A stretch of DNA of 64,000 bases. Source: Litoreibacter ascidiaceicola (lineage in GTDB: Bacteria; Pseudomonadota; Alphaproteobacteria; Rhodobacterales; Rhodobacteraceae). The position numbers were made by a program, and so were the translations under genes. Positions 53,156 through 62,447 of this stretch are shown here, one piece after another. Location: contig NZ_FQUV01000007.1 in assembly GCF_900129235.1 (NCBI RefSeq), positions 1-64,000 of the forward strand. Direction: 5' to 3'. How positions within the stretch are numbered: position 1 is the first letter of the stretch; the number at the start of each line of letters is the position of its first letter. The notes below the pieces were generated by a model. It was given only the letters and a program-made list of their open reading frames with translations, had not been told where the DNA came from and did no database searches.

Positions 53156-54166
53156 TCAGCGCTTAGCGCGAGCGCTTTGCGATGCCTTCATCGGACGGCG
53201 GGCGCAGATCACCTTGAAACCCGCCGTTTGGGCAATGGTGTCGACCTGCCCGAACCGCTCGTTCAGGGTCTGCTCGTAGGGGAGGTTGCGGTTGGCAACC
53301 ATCCAGAATTGTCCCTTGGGCATCAGCATGTCCGCGGCGCGGCGGATGAACATTTGCCCAAGCTCCGGCGCGGGTTTGCGGCCAAGGTGAAACGGCGGGT
53401 TCGACACCACGGCGGCATAGTTGCTGCCCACATGGTAGGTCACATCGCCCCAATGGAACGCTGCGCGCGGGTCGGTGATGTTAAGCTTGGCGGCTTCCAG
53501 CGCGGGGTGATCTGCCTCGACCAAATCAACAGATGTGACACCTTCGGAGGTCAGAATTTTGCGGGCGAGGTAGCCCCAGCCAGCGCCAAGGTCGGCGACG
53601 GGGCCTTTGAAATCGGGTAGGTGTTGCGCAAGCAGCGCAGAGCCTTTGTCGATGCCATCAGACGAGAACACGCCCGGATAGGTAGTGAAGCCATCGTCAA
53701 GGGTGATGGGTTTGGCGATCCAGTCAGACAAGTCGGGCAATGTCTCGGGGCGCGTGAACCAGAACAATTTGCCGTGGGCCTTGGAATAGGTCTCCACCCC
53801 GTCAAACCGCGCGCGCACAGATTTGAGCACCGATTCCGCGCCATCGGTCTTGGCACCTTCAATGGCGACGATGCCGCCTGTGGCCGTTTGGCTCAAAGCG
53901 CGGGCGATCAAATCGAACGTGGCGGGTTTGGAGCGGTGGCACATCACCAAGCTGGCCGCCACAGGTGTGGCATCCTCAACGCTGACATTGAACCCGCGCG
54001 ACGACAGCGACTGGTGGTCTGGATAGAAGCTTTGGGTCAGATGCAGGCGGTTGGTGTCTGCAAAGCCAAAGTCCATATCGCCCGCTGCGTTCAGCACGGC
54101 GACATCCCCTTCGGGCAGGCTCAGGAGGTCTTGGTCCAGCGCCAGTGAAAAACGGGTTTCTGTCAT
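53156..54166 (-). CDS. Class I SAM methyltransferase, RsmC-like (16S rRNA m2G1207)
   Basis: A 336-residue protein with the RsmC/RlmG arrangement: a degenerate N-terminal methyltransferase-like half and an active C-terminal half. In the latter, VADLGAGWGYLA is SAM motif I and VSNPPFHLG the NPPF catalytic motif of guanine-N2 methyltransferases. It probably modifies 16S rRNA G1207 or a related base. It starts 21 nt after clpS, so clpS, this gene and the SDR likely form an operon. Confidence 0.85.
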   Translation of the reverse strand: MTETRFSLALDQDLLSLPEGDVAVLNAAGDMDFGFADTNRLHLTQSFYPDHQSLSSRGFNVSVEDATPVAASLVMCHRSKPATFDLIARALSQTATGGIVAIEGAKTDGAESVLKSVRARFDGVETYSKAHGKLFWFTRPETLPDLSDWIAKPITLDDGFTTYPGVFSSDGIDKGSALLAQHLPDFKGPVADLGAGWGYLARKILTSEGVTSVDLVEADHPALEAAKLNITDPRAAFHWGDVTYHVGSNYAAVVSNPPFHLGRKPAPELGQMFIRRAADMLMPKGQFWMVANRNLPYEQTLNERFGQVDTIAQTAGFKVICARRPMKASQSARAKR

Positions 54167-54187
54167 AGGGGGCGGTAGGCGCGGGGC

Positions 54188-54508
54188 CTACTCTTTCTCC
54201 ATGGTGCATTGCAGCGGATGCTGGTTGCGGCGGGCTGATTCCATGACCTGCGCCACTTTGGTTTCCGCGATTTCGAACGCGAATACGCCAACAACCGCCA
54301 GTCCCTTTTTATGGACCGTCAGCATAATCTCGACCGACTGCGCGTGGTTGAGGCCGAAAAACTTCTCCAAAACCAACACGACAAACTCCATAGGAGTATA
54401 GTCGTCATTGAGCAGCATCACCTTATACATAGGTGGCCGCTTGGTTTTTGGCTTTGTCTTGGTGACAACAGAGGTGTCCCCTTCCGGGTTGTCATCCTTG
54501 TCAGACAT
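54188..54508 (-). CDS. clpS: ATP-dependent Clp protease adaptor ClpS
   Basis: A 106-residue adaptor delivering N-degron substrates to ClpA. The folded domain has [13 protein letters not shown] (Asn-Asp-Asp for alpha-amino group binding), VLEKFFG, and [11 protein letters not shown] with the conserved histidine, ending in the [10 protein letters not shown] helix. The first about 25 residues are the flexible arm. The ATG at 54508 is preferred; an in-frame GTG at 54529 would add seven residues. Confidence 0.95.
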   Translation of the reverse strand: MSDKDDNPEGDTSVVTKTKPKTKRPPMYKVMLLNDDYTPMEFVVLVLEKFFGLNHAQSVEIMLTVHKKGLAVVGVFAFEIAETKVAQVMESARRNQHPLQCTMEKE

Positions 54509-54620
54509 GGTGATCTCAAACGGGGTCACTTTTGGCTTTCCCTTGCGGCGACAATCTTTCGGTTGGCGAGGCCTACTATATAAGAGGCATATAAGTCCAG
54601 AAAAGGGGGCAAAACGCCAA

Positions 54621-55322
54621 ATGAGTCAAAAGATTACGACGATCGGTTTTGATGCGGACGACACGCTTTGGCAGAACGAGGAATTCTTCCGGCTGACTCA
54701 AGACGTGTTTTACGACCTGCTGCGCGACTATGCCGACCCGGATCATCTGGCTGAACGGCTGTTGCGGTCCGAGCGGAAGAACCTTGGGCAATACGGCTTT
54801 GGCATCAAGGGGTTCATGCTTTCGATGATCGAAACCGCAATTGAGGTCACGGATCAAAAGGTTCCGGTGTCCGTGATCCAGACGATTATTGAAGCCGGAC
54901 AGGAGATGCTAAGCCACCCCGTTCACCTGCTGCCTCATGCGCGTGAGGTGGTGGAAGCGCTTGGGCAAGACTTCCGGCTGGTTCTGATCACCAAGGGTGA
55001 CTTGTTGGATCAGGAACGCAAACTTGCCCAGTCAGGGCTGGGCGAGATGTTCGATGCAGTAGAGATTGTCGCCGACAAAACGCCGGAGACCTATATTCGC
55101 GCGTTTATGCGTCACGGGCATGGGCCCGACCGTGCTATTATGGTGGGCAACTCGATGAAGTCCGACGTGGTGCCCGCCATTGAAGCAGGTGGTTGGGGCA
55201 TACACGTTCCAGCGAAGTTCGAGTGGGAAGTGGAGAGGGCGGAGGCACCGGTGGATCACCCGAGATTTCGGGTGATGAAGGATTTGGGCGAGCTTGAGGC
55301 GCTGGTCGCTCAGTTGGTCTGA
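54621..55322 (+). CDS. HAD family hydrolase
   Basis: A 233-residue haloacid-dehalogenase-type phosphatase. Motif I is GFDADDTLW (nucleophile Asp about 11, acid Asp 13), motif II is LITKGD, the Lys is in VADKTPETY and motif IV is VGNSMKSDV. The long helical insert (about 20-90) is a C1-type cap. Substrate not predictable. It overlaps the convergent GlcD-type gene by 13 nt. The frame stays open upstream, but the clpS promoter lies there. Confidence 0.88.
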   Translation: MSQKITTIGFDADDTLWQNEEFFRLTQDVFYDLLRDYADPDHLAERLLRSERKNLGQYGFGIKGFMLSMIETAIEVTDQKVPVSVIQTIIEAGQEMLSHPVHLLPHAREVVEALGQDFRLVLITKGDLLDQERKLAQSGLGEMFDAVEIVADKTPETYIRAFMRHGHGPDRAIMVGNSMKSDVVPAIEAGGWGIHVPAKFEWEVERAEAPVDHPRFRVMKDLGELEALVAQLV

Positions 55323-56725
55323 GGCAGAACCTTTCCGGGGTTCATGATGTTGTCGGGGTCGATTGCGGCCTTCACTGACCGCATGATTGCCAACGCCACC
55401 TTGTCTTTGCGCCGTGCCATGGACGGCTTTTTGGTTAACCCGATCCCGTGCTCCGCCGAGAAGCTGCCGCCCAAAGACAAAACAACATCTTCAACGGCTT
55501 CAGTCAGCACGTCTATGTGCTGGGCGTCGTCCTTTGTCGGGAACAGCAGGAAGTGAATATTGCCGTCACCGAGGTGGCTAACGGAAGAATGCAATGCCTT
55601 CGGGTCCAGTTCTGCGAGCCGCGCGTCGATGCGTTCAAAGAAGTCGTCGACCTTGTCTACCGGCACGCAGATGTCGTTGTTGATCATCGTTTTGCGCAGC
55701 AACATGACCTCGCCCGCCGCTTCGCGGCGTTCCCACATCTCGCGACGTTGGGCGTCGTTTTGGGCGACGACAGCATCGACGATACGACCGTCTTCCATCA
55801 TTTGCCCCAAGGTGTCTTCTAACAATGTGACTAGCGGGATCGTGCCGTCGGGTTGCAGGTCGGTCAGGTTTGGAGCGGTTGCGCCGACCTCGACCATGAT
55901 GTTGATGTCGTGCTTGTCCTCAAACGGCGCGCGGGCTTTCGGGAACATGGTCAGGTGGTCAGCGACATACAACGCATCCATGTACTCGAACGCTTCGACA
56001 AGGCCACCGGTGGCGGCTTGTAGATCGTTGAGCAGTCTGAGCGCGTCTGAAAAGGCGGGAACCGCGACCATTGCGGTGGCGTATGCACGTGGTTTCGGGA
56101 ACAGTTTCAAAACGGCAGAGGTGATGAGCCCAAGCGTACCTTCCGCGCCGATCATCAGGTTTTTCAGATCATAGCCGGAGTTGTCTTTGTGCAGCTCGCT
56201 CATAAGGTTCATAATCTGGCCGTCGGGCAACACGACCTCCAAGCCAAGGCACAAGCCGCGCGTCGAGCCGTAGCGCACCACGTTGGACCCGCCGGCATTG
56301 GTGCTAAGCGCCCCGCCGATCATCGCGGAGCCTTTTGCACCGAAAGTCAGCGGAAACACGAGATCATGCGCGTCGGCAGCATCGTGAATCGAGGAAAGCA
56401 CGGCGCCCGCGCCAACAATCGCGATACGGGCATCGGGGCGGATATCGCGGATATCGTTCATGCGCTCCATAGAGATCATAACGGCGTCTTTGCCGTAAGT
56501 GCCGCCAGCAAGAGAGGTATTGCCTGAAACAGGAACGATCGCGGTTTTTGCGGCGGCGCAGATTTTAACGATGTCGCTGACTTCTTGGGTGGAGGCAGGG
56601 CGCACCACGGCAATCGGCGTGGCCTGATATTTGCCTGTCCAGTCGTGGTCATACTTGGCGGTTTCGATATCGGTCAAAACGTGGTTGTCACCTACGATTT
56701 CGCGCAATTGGGTCAGCAGTGTCAT
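55310..56725 (-). CDS. FAD-binding 2-hydroxyacid dehydrogenase (GlcD/D-LDH type)
   Basis: A 471-residue flavoprotein of the FAD-binding oxidase/transferase type 4 family. The FAD site is in VVRPASTQEVSDIV, PVSGNTSLAGG and GAKGSAMIGGALSTNAGGSNVVRYG-like segments, and the C-terminal domain has SSVSHLGDGNIHFL and the FSAEHGIGLTKK histidine region. It oxidises a D-2-hydroxyacid such as D-lactate, glycolate or D-2-hydroxyglutarate. GGAGGA before 56725 fixes the start. No glcE/glcF are adjacent, favouring a stand-alone D-lactate or D-2-hydroxyglutarate enzyme. Confidence 0.88.
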   Translation of the reverse strand: MTLLTQLREIVGDNHVLTDIETAKYDHDWTGKYQATPIAVVRPASTQEVSDIVKICAAAKTAIVPVSGNTSLAGGTYGKDAVMISMERMNDIRDIRPDARIAIVGAGAVLSSIHDAADAHDLVFPLTFGAKGSAMIGGALSTNAGGSNVVRYGSTRGLCLGLEVVLPDGQIMNLMSELHKDNSGYDLKNLMIGAEGTLGLITSAVLKLFPKPRAYATAMVAVPAFSDALRLLNDLQAATGGLVEAFEYMDALYVADHLTMFPKARAPFEDKHDINIMVEVGATAPNLTDLQPDGTIPLVTLLEDTLGQMMEDGRIVDAVVAQNDAQRREMWERREAAGEVMLLRKTMINNDICVPVDKVDDFFERIDARLAELDPKALHSSVSHLGDGNIHFLLFPTKDDAQHIDVLTEAVEDVVLSLGGSFSAEHGIGLTKKPSMARRKDKVALAIMRSVKAAIDPDNIMNPGKVLPQTN

Positions 56726-56836
56726 GGGTTCCTCCGTCTTCGGTGAGAAGTTCCTCTGCGCTGGCGGTGTTGGCAAGCCCCAAACCATCGATTCCCGCTT
56801 GACCCCGTCGCCGCGTTTTCATATCCCCCGCCCAGC

Positions 56837-56913
<77 letters not shown>

Positions 56914-56919
56914 AATAAG

Positions 56920-56953
56920 CCCGCGGATGCATGGATGCTTTCGCGGGTTTTTT
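56920..56953. terminator. Rho-independent terminator after the CAU tRNA
   Basis: A stem CCCGCG/CGCGGG (56920-56925 and 56942-56947) is followed by six T on the plus strand. On the minus strand the hairpin is followed by CTTATTT, so it may also stop the SMP-30 gene. Confidence 0.82.
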
Positions 56954-56960
56954 GTTGCGG

Positions 56961-57818
56961 CTAAAGGATGATCCGTGGCGCGGGAAGCCCGCTTAGATCT
57001 GTTTTGACTGCAAACGTCTTGCCCGCATCCGGCTGGGCCTGCCGTTTTGCCGCAGATAGGCCCTGTTGTGCAGACGTCGCAAACAACGTGGCCATATCCG
57101 GACCACCCAAGGCGGGACAGGTTATGTGGTCTGTGGGCATGTCATAGCTGTCTTGGAAGTCGCCGAACTTATTGTACCGCGCGACACGGGCCGCCCCCCA
57201 CAAGGCGATAAGAACGTCGCCATCCGCAGTGGTGACGGCCCCGTCGGGGTTCAACCCGTCCTTACTTAGGTCAAGGAACAACTGAGGCGCCGCGCGCGGC
57301 CACCCTTTTGCGTCCAAAGGGACGCTCATAACGCGGGAATAGTAGGTGTCGGTGAAATACGCGACGGTGCCATCGGGCGAAAAGCAGATGGCGTTGGAAA
57401 TGGTGATCGGCGCGAACAGGCGGCGCAACTCGCCTTTGTAAAAGCGGTAGATTGCGCCGGATTCCAGTTCGGCCTGCTTGCCCATGGTGCCGATCCAGAA
57501 GCCTCCTTGTAGGTCCGCACGCCCGTCATTCGAACGGGTGGCTGGATTGTCGGCTTCCAGATCGCAAAGCTTCGTTTTGACATGTGTTCCAAGATCGAAA
57601 CTGAACAAGGCGGTTTCGCTGGCGATGAAGAGCAGTGTTTCGCTGATCCATCCGATGGCGGAGATATGTTCGTCGAACATCCATTCGGTGCCGTCATCAC
57701 ACAGCAGCCGACGCCCCATAATATCGCACCAGAAAAGCTTGTTCAGTTCGGGATGCCAGAAAGCTCCCTCGCCCAATATGCAGGCGCGCTCATCGTGGAC
57801 TTTTGCACTCATACTCAT
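56961..57818 (-). CDS. SMP-30/gluconolactonase family protein
   Basis: A 285-residue six-bladed beta-propeller lactonase. Metal ligands are seen in GEGAFWHPE (Glu), RSNDGRADLQGGFWIGTMG (Asn, Asp) and NAICFSPDG with the catalytic Asp near LNPDGAVTTADGD. It would open a sugar lactone such as galactono-, glucono- or arabinono-lactone. Next on the same strand and 52 nt upstream is a 2-dehydro-3-deoxygalactonokinase, pointing to galactonate-type metabolism. Confidence 0.88.
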   Translation of the reverse strand: MSMSAKVHDERACILGEGAFWHPELNKLFWCDIMGRRLLCDDGTEWMFDEHISAIGWISETLLFIASETALFSFDLGTHVKTKLCDLEADNPATRSNDGRADLQGGFWIGTMGKQAELESGAIYRFYKGELRRLFAPITISNAICFSPDGTVAYFTDTYYSRVMSVPLDAKGWPRAAPQLFLDLSKDGLNPDGAVTTADGDVLIALWGAARVARYNKFGDFQDSYDMPTDHITCPALGGPDMATLFATSAQQGLSAAKRQAQPDAGKTFAVKTDLSGLPAPRIIL

Positions 57819-57870
57819 ACCGCATCATATTTTGCGACCTTGGTGGCCGTGGTTGCTTACTTGCTCGCGC

Positions 57871-58779
57871 CTAGCACGTGAGCTCATTGTAGGCCGCTGT
57901 GAGCCCTCGGAGGGTCGTTGCGTCCGCATCATGTACCGATGGTTCGACGCCTTGCGCCATGAGCGCCTTTTTGTAGAGCGTGTTCAACGCTGGCGTCCCG
58001 ATCAATGCCACAGGCTGACCCAGCCAGTAGGGCCGCGCCGCCGCCAGCTCCAACCCCATCAAAACGCCAGACAGGCGTGCGCGTGAAACCGCAGGGTCCG
58101 CCCCGTGCAAAAGATCGACGGCGCGAATTTTGAACAACTGGGTTGCAACGGCTTCCGGCCGGCTGATTGTATCTGCGATAGCGCCTGCGAATGCCTCTTG
58201 GTCAAGTGCGCTGCCTTCACCGATAGAATGGCGCAACACGGAGTCCCTTCCCAGAAGATCGAAGAGTTCTCCGGTCATGAAGGTCTGGAAGGAGACCACT
58301 TCGCCCGCGCTAATATGAGCCCACTTTGTGTGCGTTCCGGGAAGGCACAGGATGCCGTCAAAATCCGGCGCATCAGCCAGATAGCCCGCAATTTGGGTTT
58401 CCTCACCTCGCATGACATCTGCCGAGCGTTCTTGCTTGAGACCGGGAAGAATATGCATGGCGATGCGACTGTCTTTGCAAGGCGCAGCATGCGATTGCCC
58501 GAGCGGTGTCGTCGGAACAGCGCGATAAGGTGCTTCTGCCCAGCCTTGTCGTGACCCCACCATGCCGCACGCAATCACCGGTGTGGTATCACGCCCCAAC
58601 CATGGCGCGATATGAGACAGCAGCGTGACCTCAAACTCGTCAGGCGCGAGGTCCGACATGCCATGTTCAGACCCGTTCCGGGCCAAAACTTCGCCATCCG
58701 AAGTCATAGCCCAAACCCGCAGGTTGGACGTGCCCCAATCGACTGCAATCCAGTCGGGATATGTGAGTTGGCTCGTCAT
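57871..58779 (-). CDS. dgoK: 2-dehydro-3-deoxygalactonokinase
   Basis: A 302-residue kinase phosphorylating 2-keto-3-deoxy-D-galactonate at O6. The IAVDWGTSNLRVWAM start is the ATP-binding phosphate-1 motif of DgoK. CGMVGSRQGWAEAPY, LPGTHTKWA and SFQTFMTGELFDLL are the family blocks. The ATG at 58779 is chosen; the frame is open further but only antisense to galM. The aldolase dgoA, often adjacent, is not present here. Confidence 0.93.
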   Translation of the reverse strand: MTSQLTYPDWIAVDWGTSNLRVWAMTSDGEVLARNGSEHGMSDLAPDEFEVTLLSHIAPWLGRDTTPVIACGMVGSRQGWAEAPYRAVPTTPLGQSHAAPCKDSRIAMHILPGLKQERSADVMRGEETQIAGYLADAPDFDGILCLPGTHTKWAHISAGEVVSFQTFMTGELFDLLGRDSVLRHSIGEGSALDQEAFAGAIADTISRPEAVATQLFKIRAVDLLHGADPAVSRARLSGVLMGLELAAARPYWLGQPVALIGTPALNTLYKKALMAQGVEPSVHDADATTLRGLTAAYNELTC

Positions 58780-58967
58780 GTGGCGGTTACTAGCACACTC
58801 TTGCCTGTGACCAAGCCCCGAGCGACACCAAACTGCGTGGTTATACTTAGCCAGAATTTGATCAATCCAGATCAGAACTGTTCTTGCAGGATGGCGATTG
58901 GTCAGGTTGTGTGTGCTGGGGCAGTCTTCGCAGCCCCTGAAGCCACAATGATTGTCGGAGTCACGCT

Positions 58968-59954
58968 TTGATTTTTGGAGAAATGCCAGATGGCAGCGCG
59001 GTTCTAAAGCACCGGATTTCGGGCGGCGGGCTTGTGGCCGATGTGCTGTCCTTTGGGGCGGTGTTGCAAAACTTGAGGTTAGACGGGCACGAAGCGCCGC
59101 TTGTGCTGGGGTTCGAGACCTTTGCACCATATCTGACTGATAGCCCCTATTTCGGGGCGATCGTAGGTCGATGCGCCAATCGCATCGGAAACGGGGCATT
59201 CGAGATTGACGGAACGCCTTTTCAGGTGGACCGAAACTTTAAGGCCCAACACCACCTGCATGGCGGGTCGGCGGGCGTTGGCAAGCGCAATTGGACGGTA
59301 GAGCATGTCGAAGCGGACCGTGTAACCCTGCGGATTGATTTGGCAGATGGCGAAATGGGCTATCCGGGAAACATGGTGGCGCGGTGCACCTACGCCTGTT
59401 TGGCGGGAGGAGTTTTCGATATGAGAATCGAAGCTGAAACAGATGCCCCGACCTTGTGCAATTTCGCGCATCACAGCTATTGGAACTTGGATGGCGGGCA
59501 GGATACGCGCGACCATGTCCTGCAAGTCGACGCCGACCGCATGACAGTCGTGGATGACGGCTTTATCCCGACCGGTGAAAGTCGCGATGTGTCGGGAACG
59601 CGATACGATTTTCGCACTGAACGACCGATCCATGACAAGGTGTTTATCGACCACAACCTGTGCCTGTCTGATGAACGGCAAGCAATTCGCCGTATCGGGT
59701 CGCTCAGGTCGCTTGCGTCGGGCGTGTCGATGGAGATGCGCTCGACGGAGCCGGGGCTGCACGTGTATGATGGCTTCAAGTTGTCGGTGAGACCGACGGG
59801 GCTTGGGGAGCGCGTATACGGTGCCAATTCCGGCGTAGCGCTGGAGCCGCAGATTTGGCCCGACGCAATCAATCACGAAGGGTTTCCCAACGCAGTGTTG
59901 CGTCCGGGGGAAACCTACAAACAACACGCGCAATTCGCATTTACCAAGGGGTGA
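58968..59954 (+). CDS. Aldose 1-epimerase (mutarotase)
   Basis: A 328-residue galactose mutarotase-type protein. Catalytic residues fit GRCANRIGNG (Arg), HHLHGG (His about 91) and NFAHHSYWNL (second His), with the general-base Glu near VALEPQIWPDAINH. TTG at 58968 gives the family N-terminus FGEMPDG and has GGAG 7 nt upstream; the ATG at 58983 would cut it. Divergent from dgoK, 188 nt apart, so a regulator could act on both promoters. Confidence 0.9.
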   Translation: MIFGEMPDGSAVLKHRISGGGLVADVLSFGAVLQNLRLDGHEAPLVLGFETFAPYLTDSPYFGAIVGRCANRIGNGAFEIDGTPFQVDRNFKAQHHLHGGSAGVGKRNWTVEHVEADRVTLRIDLADGEMGYPGNMVARCTYACLAGGVFDMRIEAETDAPTLCNFAHHSYWNLDGGQDTRDHVLQVDADRMTVVDDGFIPTGESRDVSGTRYDFRTERPIHDKVFIDHNLCLSDERQAIRRIGSLRSLASGVSMEMRSTEPGLHVYDGFKLSVRPTGLGERVYGANSGVALEPQIWPDAINHEGFPNAVLRPGETYKQHAQFAFTKG

Positions 59955-59960
59955 TCCGCT

Positions 59961-61403
59961 ATGAGCTATAAGAAATACATGAAAGAGGCCAACTTCATCG
60001 GTGGTGAATGGATCGGTGCGGACAGCGGTGACACCATCGACGTGACCAACCCCGCAACGGGTGAAGTTATCGGCACCGTGCCTGCGTGCGGGGACGTGGA
60101 AACGCGCCGCGCCATCGACGCCGCCGCGGCTGCGTTTGACGGACTGGCTGGCATGGCCCTGATGGAGCGCGTCGGAATGCTGTGGAAGCTGCACGACGCC
60201 TTGATGGACAACCAGAAAACGCTGGCCGAGTTGCTGACCGTCGAGATGGGTAAACCACTGGCCGAGGCCATGGGTGAGATCGGCATCGGGGCGCAATATG
60301 TGCGTTGGTTTGCGGAGGAGGTCCGGCGCGCCAAGGGCGAGATTGTTCCAGCGCCGACGAATGGACGGCGCTTTTTGGTGACCAACCACCCGATTGGTGT
60401 CGTCGGTATGATTACGCCGTGGAATTTCCCGTCCTCAATGCTGGCGCGCAAGATCGCACCGGCACTGGCAGTAGGATGTACTGTGGTGGCAAAACCTGCA
60501 ACCGCGACACCATATAGCGGGTTGGCTTGGGGCGCGTTGGCCGAAGAGGCCGGTTATCCCAAGGGTTCCGTCAATATCGTGACGGGGTCCGCGCGCAAGA
60601 TTGGCGGCGCGATTATGGACGACCCGCGTGTGCGGAAGGTGACGTTCACAGGCTCGACCGAGGTTGGCAAAGAACTGATCCGCCAATCGGCGGATACGGT
60701 GAAGAAAGTTTCGATGGAGCTGGGTGGCAACGCGCCGTTCCTGGTCTTTGACGACGCGGATGTGGATGCGGCGGTGACGGGTGCGATGGTGTCCAAGTTC
60801 CGCAACTCTGGCCAAACCTGTGTCTGCGCGAACCGCATCTATGTGCAGTCGGGGGTCTATGACGAGTTCGTCTCAAAGCTGAAAACAGCCGTCGAAAAAA
60901 TGAAAGTCGGCGATGGTCGGGAAGATGGCGTTGAGCAAGGGCCATTGATCGACATGGATGCGGTCGAAAAGGTCGAGGAATTCATCGCGGATGCGGCAGC
61001 CAAAGGTGGCAAGATTGTTACCGGCGGCGCGCGTCATGGAAACGGGCATAGCTTCTTCGAGCCGACAATTGTGACCGACGCCACGCAGGACATGAAATTC
61101 GCCAAAGAAGAAATCTTCGGGCCACTCGCGCCTGTGTTCCGCTTTACGGACGAAGATGACGCGATTGCGTGGGCCAATGATACCGATTTCGGATTGGCCT
61201 CTTACGCATATACGCGTGACGTCGGGCGGATTTTCAAGCTGAACGAGAAGCTGCAATATGGCATGATCGGCATCAACTCCGGCCTGATTACCACGGTTGA
61301 AGCGCCGTTCGGCGGGGTGAAAGAAAGCGGCCTTGGGAAAGAGGGTGGCAGCCAAGGGCTCGCCGACTATCAAGACGTTAAATACACGGCAGTCGACTTC
61401 TGA
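59961..61403 (+). CDS. NAD(P)-dependent semialdehyde dehydrogenase (GabD-like)
   Basis: A 480-residue ALDH close to succinate-semialdehyde dehydrogenase. The catalytic Cys is in FRNSGQTCVCANR, the Glu in MELGGNAPF, the Asn in TPWNFPSS and the cofactor loop in FTGSTEVGK. EANFIGGEW and PATGEVIGTVP fit GabD. Members also oxidise 2-ketoglutarate semialdehyde in pentose and hexuronate pathways, which would suit this sugar-acid neighbourhood. It begins 6 nt after galM and ends at a terminator. Confidence 0.9.
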   Translation: MSYKKYMKEANFIGGEWIGADSGDTIDVTNPATGEVIGTVPACGDVETRRAIDAAAAAFDGLAGMALMERVGMLWKLHDALMDNQKTLAELLTVEMGKPLAEAMGEIGIGAQYVRWFAEEVRRAKGEIVPAPTNGRRFLVTNHPIGVVGMITPWNFPSSMLARKIAPALAVGCTVVAKPATATPYSGLAWGALAEEAGYPKGSVNIVTGSARKIGGAIMDDPRVRKVTFTGSTEVGKELIRQSADTVKKVSMELGGNAPFLVFDDADVDAAVTGAMVSKFRNSGQTCVCANRIYVQSGVYDEFVSKLKTAVEKMKVGDGREDGVEQGPLIDMDAVEKVEEFIADAAAKGGKIVTGGARHGNGHSFFEPTIVTDATQDMKFAKEEIFGPLAPVFRFTDEDDAIAWANDTDFGLASYAYTRDVGRIFKLNEKLQYGMIGINSGLITTVEAPFGGVKESGLGKEGGSQGLADYQDVKYTAVDF

Positions 61404-61407
61404 ACAG

Positions 61408-61428
61408 GGGCGCTTCGGCGCCCTTTTT
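61408..61428 (+). terminator. Rho-independent terminator after the semialdehyde dehydrogenase
   Basis: Perfect stem GGGCGC/GCGCCC with a stable TTCG loop followed by TTTTT, starting 5 nt after the stop codon. Confidence 0.93.
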
Positions 61429-61463
61429 CTTGCGTTTGATTAGCTTTCTGGCAGGGTGAAGGT

Positions 61464-62447
61464 ATGAAACCAGCTGTTATTGACAACCTGCAATATGTGA
61501 ACTGGTCCGAGACCGCGTTTCGCCAGCTTCGGATCGGTGGCGTCGACGCTATCCATGTCACCATCGCCTATCACGAGAGCTTCCGCGAGGCCGTTTTGAA
61601 CGTCTCGCGATGGAACCGTTGGTTCGAGCAATATCCTGATCTGATCGTGCGCGGTACGTCGGGGGATTGCGTGCGCAAGGCCATCGAGACGGGTCGCACG
61701 GCGGTGTTTTTCGGGTTTCAAAACCCGTCCCCGATTGAAGATGATATCGGGCTGATCGAGGTTTGGCACCAGCTTGGCATCCGGTTCATGCAACTGACCT
61801 ACAACAACCAGTCGCTGCTCGCGACGGGGTGTTATGAGGACGACGACACCGGACTGACCCGCTTCGGGCGGCAAGCGGTAGACGAGATGAACCGCGTGGG
61901 CTTGGTAATTGATATGAGCCATTCCGGCGACCGCTCGACGCTTGAAGCGATAGAGCATTCCAGCCGGCCAATCGCGATCACCCATGCCAATCCGAAATGG
62001 TGGCATAATGCGTTGCGCAACAAGTCGGACGAGGTGCTGAAAGCGCTGACAGGGTCCGGCGGGATGCTTGGGTTTTCGATGTATCCGCATCACTTGAAAG
62101 ATGGAACAGACTGCACCCTCGACAGCTTTTGCGAGATGATCGCCGAAGCCGCCACGCGCTACGGCGTGGAAAATCTGGGGATCGGGTCGGATCTGTGCCA
62201 AGATCAACCCGACAGCATTGTAACTTGGATGCGCAACGGTCGGTGGTCCAAGCAAATGGATTACGGCGAGGGGTCCGCCGATCAGGCGGGCTTCCCCCCT
62301 CAACCGGATTGGTTTGTCGACAATCGTGATATGCCAAACCTCAGTGCCGGACTGCTCGCAACGGGGTTTTCCCAGACCGAAGTTGACGCGATTATGGGGG
62401 AGAACTGGTTGCGGTTTTATGATCAATCCTTCGGAGGTGCGGAATGA
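61464..62447 (+). CDS. M19 dipeptidase-like protein without the beta-metal site
   Basis: A 327-residue amidohydrolase-fold protein of the renal dipeptidase family. The C-terminal half keeps IDMSHSG (His153), ITHANP (His174) and GIGSDLCQD. The usual N-terminal HxD metal motif is absent: the start reads IDNLQYVNW, with Leu9 and Tyr11 at those places, and the bridging Glu block reads GFQNP (Gln86). From memory the same start pattern occurs in PA5396 next to dgcAB (dimethylglycine demethylase) in Pseudomonas. It is coupled by ATGA to the next gene. Likely not a standard dipeptidase. Confidence 0.82.
   Translation: MKPAVIDNLQYVNWSETAFRQLRIGGVDAIHVTIAYHESFREAVLNVSRWNRWFEQYPDLIVRGTSGDCVRKAIETGRTAVFFGFQNPSPIEDDIGLIEVWHQLGIRFMQLTYNNQSLLATGCYEDDDTGLTRFGRQAVDEMNRVGLVIDMSHSGDRSTLEAIEHSSRPIAITHANPKWWHNALRNKSDEVLKALTGSGGMLGFSMYPHHLKDGTDCTLDSFCEMIAEAATRYGVENLGIGSDLCQDQPDSIVTWMRNGRWSKQMDYGEGSADQAGFPPQPDWFVDNRDMPNLSAGLLATGFSQTEVDAIMGENWLRFYDQSFGGAE

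Noticed and set aside
59079-60389. A 436-codon minus-strand frame across galM and the semialdehyde dehydrogenase
   Set aside because: It opposes two well-supported genes and shows no conserved motif.
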